DNA from: Longimicrobium sp.
Lineage (GTDB): Bacteria > Gemmatimonadota > Gemmatimonadetes > Longimicrobiales > Longimicrobiaceae
Reading direction: 5' to 3'
DNA: 7,869 nt
Assembly (NCBI GenBank): GCA_030446945.1
Contig: JAUJMI010000041.1
Coordinates: forward strand, 2,127-9,995
Position 1 is the stretch's first letter. Each line of letters starts with the position of its first letter. The notes beneath the pieces were generated by a model. It searched no databases. It was not told where the DNA came from and worked only from the letters and a program-made list of their open reading frames with translations. Below, piece after piece: positions 6,632 through 7,869 of the stretch. Position numbers and translations under genes: made by a program.

Positions 6632-7869
6632 GCTCCACCTCCCGTGCCCGCGGGGTCTCGATGCCGAGGAGCTCGTCGCCGATGAAGTCGAGGCGGCGCT
6701 CGCCGTCCCACACCGAGAGCGTGGGGGCGACGGTGACGCCGTCCGAGAGCATCTCGTAGGTGGCGGAGCCGCGCACGCCGGCGCCGAGGCCCGCGGCCTT
6801 TTCCGTCGCCATGATCCAGCAGAAGCCCAGCTCGGTGAGGAGGGCGTAGATCTCCGCGGCGTTGCGGTCGTCCACGCCGGCGAAGGCCTCGTCGAAGCCC
6901 ACCAGGCGGGGCGCCGCGCGGTCCGCCGTGGCGAGGCGCGCGGAGACGGCCGCGATCAGCGGGAGGAGGAGGTCCAGGGTGCGGCGGCCGCCGCTCCCCT
7001 GCCCGTACACGCGCCGGGTGAGCGGCATCCAGCGGCCGCTCTCGTCGCGCCGCTGCACGGACAGGGTGTACCACTGCTGGTACGCCACCATCTCCCGCAG
7101 CGCCGTGGCGTAGTCCACCAGGAGCTCGCGCTCGCGGCTCTTCCGGCGGATGTCGGACACCATCCTGCGAAAGATCTCCATCAGCTCGTCGCGCCGTGAC
7201 TCGTCCAGGGCGATGCCTCGTTGCGAAAGCAGGTCGTCCAGCCGGCGCGGGTCGAAGGCGTCCGCGGACTCGCGGGGGCGCACCTCCCAGTGCAGGCGCA
7301 TGATGCCGCCCTTGAAGAGCTTCATGCCCCCGAGGGTGGCGTTGATCTCCTCCACCCACCGGCGCGTGCCGCGGATGGCGTCGCGGATGGCGTCCACGAC
7401 GTCGCGCAGCATCAGCTGCTCGATGAGCCTGCGGTCCTCCTCCTCCAGCAGGTTCTCGTTGCGCACCTGCAGCGCTTCGAGCACGCGGTAGAGCTCGTCC
7501 AGGCGCATCTGGCCCTGCTCGTGGGTGAAGCGGAGGATGTCGCCGTCCAGCGTGGGGCTGAGCTCCTCGAAGGTGCTGCTGGCCTGCGCAAAGGCGCGGT
7601 TTAGGGCGTCACGCGCCTCCTTTGCCTGGATCTCCACCGCGGCGGTATCCATGCGGCCAACGATGGCCTCACTGGCGTGATCGAGCCCCGGCCCGCGCGC
7701 CGCCGCCAGGTATTCCTCGAGCGTGGGATACGCTTCCAAGCGGGCACGGAAGGCGACCTCGTCCGCCTGCAGCTTGATGGCGGCGGCGCGGAGCTGGGCC
7801 GCGTAGTCCGGCTCCGCCTCGGAGAGTTGCGCGACTTTGCCCATGTTCTGGGAGATGGAGTCCCTCGCC
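6621..7869 (-). CDS. jetC: Wadjet type II SMC-like ATPase JetC, C-terminal part (TIGR02680), cut by window edge
   Basis: This is the last ~416 residues of JetC, the SMC/MukB-like ATPase that drives loop extrusion in Wadjet; family members have about 1,300 residues or more, so the N-terminal Walker A lobe and most of the coiled coil lie beyond the right edge. The frame stays open through 7869, so the ATG at 7842-7844 is internal. Counting from that Met, residues 1-180 are long charged helices (the returning coiled-coil arm, e.g. VEEINATLGGMKLFKGG, 164-180). The ATPase lobe follows: a signature region GQGSGGRRTLDLLLPL (281-296), Walker B RLVGFDEA (313-320) with Asp318 and Glu319, a D-loop-like FAGVDD (321-326), and FCWIMATEKAAGL (341-353) where ABC ATPases have the switch. 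The signature has Arg where SGGE is usual. The TGA at 6621-6623 lies inside jetD. JetA and JetB should be encoded upstream (right). Confidence 0.9.
   Translation of the reverse strand, partial: ARDSISQNMGKVAQLSEAEPDYAAQLRAAAIKLQADEVAFRARLEAYPTLEEYLAAARGPGLDHASEAIVGRMDTAAVEIQAKEARDALNRAFAQASSTFEELSPTLDGDILRFTHEQGQMRLDELYRVLEALQVRNENLLEEEDRRLIEQLMLRDVVDAIRDAIRGTRRWVEEINATLGGMKLFKGGIMRLHWEVRPRESADAFDPRRLDDLLSQRGIALDESRRDELMEIFRRMVSDIRRKSRERELLVDYATALREMVAYQQWYTLSVQRRDESGRWMPLTRRVYGQGSGGRRTLDLLLPLIAAVSARLATADRAAPRLVGFDEAFAGVDDRNAAEIYALLTELGFCWIMATEKAAGLGAGVRGSATYEMLSDGVTVAPTLSVWDGERRLDFIGDELLGIETPRAREVERAT
6637..6642 (-). promoter_or_regulatory. Shine-Dalgarno of jetD inside jetC
   Basis: On the minus strand GGAGGT (6642 down to 6637) stands five bases before the GTG at 6631, within the wider purine-rich GGGAGGTGGAGC. 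It lies inside the jetC coding sequence, 14 bases before the jetC stop codon. It is the best ribosome binding site in the window and decides the GTG start of jetD. Confidence 0.8.

Noticed and set aside
5189..6685. A 498-codon plus-strand open frame opposite jetD.
   Set aside because: The translation is Arg/Pro/Gly/Ala/His-rich and featureless, whereas the opposite strand encodes clear JetD motifs.
7842..7844. ATG as the start of the jetC gene.
   Set aside because: The frame remains open to the window edge and the ATPase would lack its Walker A half, so this Met is internal.

Overview
The window is GC-rich (by eye about 65-70%), compact bacterial chromosome with strong third-position GC bias. 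Nothing in it fixes the host. A high-GC soil-type bacterium such as a Gemmatimonadota/Longimicrobium relative or an actinobacterium would fit, and this is only an impression. I see no tRNA, rRNA, transposase, integrase, CRISPR array or phage gene.

Layout from left to right: a TauE/SafE (TSUP) membrane permease on the minus strand (48-803); a 399-bp divergent intergenic region with a perfect 17-bp palindrome (925-941); a plus-strand HEAT-like/DUF1186-like protein with a very basic tail (1203-2012); a strong hairpin between convergent genes that looks like a bidirectional terminator (2041-2084); a minus-strand sodium:alanine (AGCS) symporter with a 77-residue signal-peptide and Pro/Ala-rich N-terminal extension (2135-3811); a minus-strand 400-aa conserved protein of unknown function (3972-5174); then jetD (5267-6631) and the 3' part of jetC (6621 to the right edge), both minus strand.

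The main content is the right-hand half. The two overlapping genes at 5267-7869 are the last two genes of a type II Wadjet anti-plasmid system (the TIGR02677/02678/02680/02679 four-gene neighbourhood). JetC is the SMC-like ATPase and JetD the TOPRIM-type nuclease. The kleisin (JetA) and KITE (JetB) subunits should lie just beyond the right edge. In characterised Wadjet systems JetABC extrudes DNA loops and JetD cleaves small closed circular DNA such as plasmids.

The most interesting unexplained item is the 400-aa protein 92 bp downstream of jetD on the same strand. It has a strongly patterned N-terminal domain and a long charged C-terminal helix, and it could be a Wadjet accessory or simply a neighbour at the edge of the defence module. 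The left half (two transporters and the HEAT-like protein) looks like ordinary chromosomal content with no visible functional link to the defence genes.
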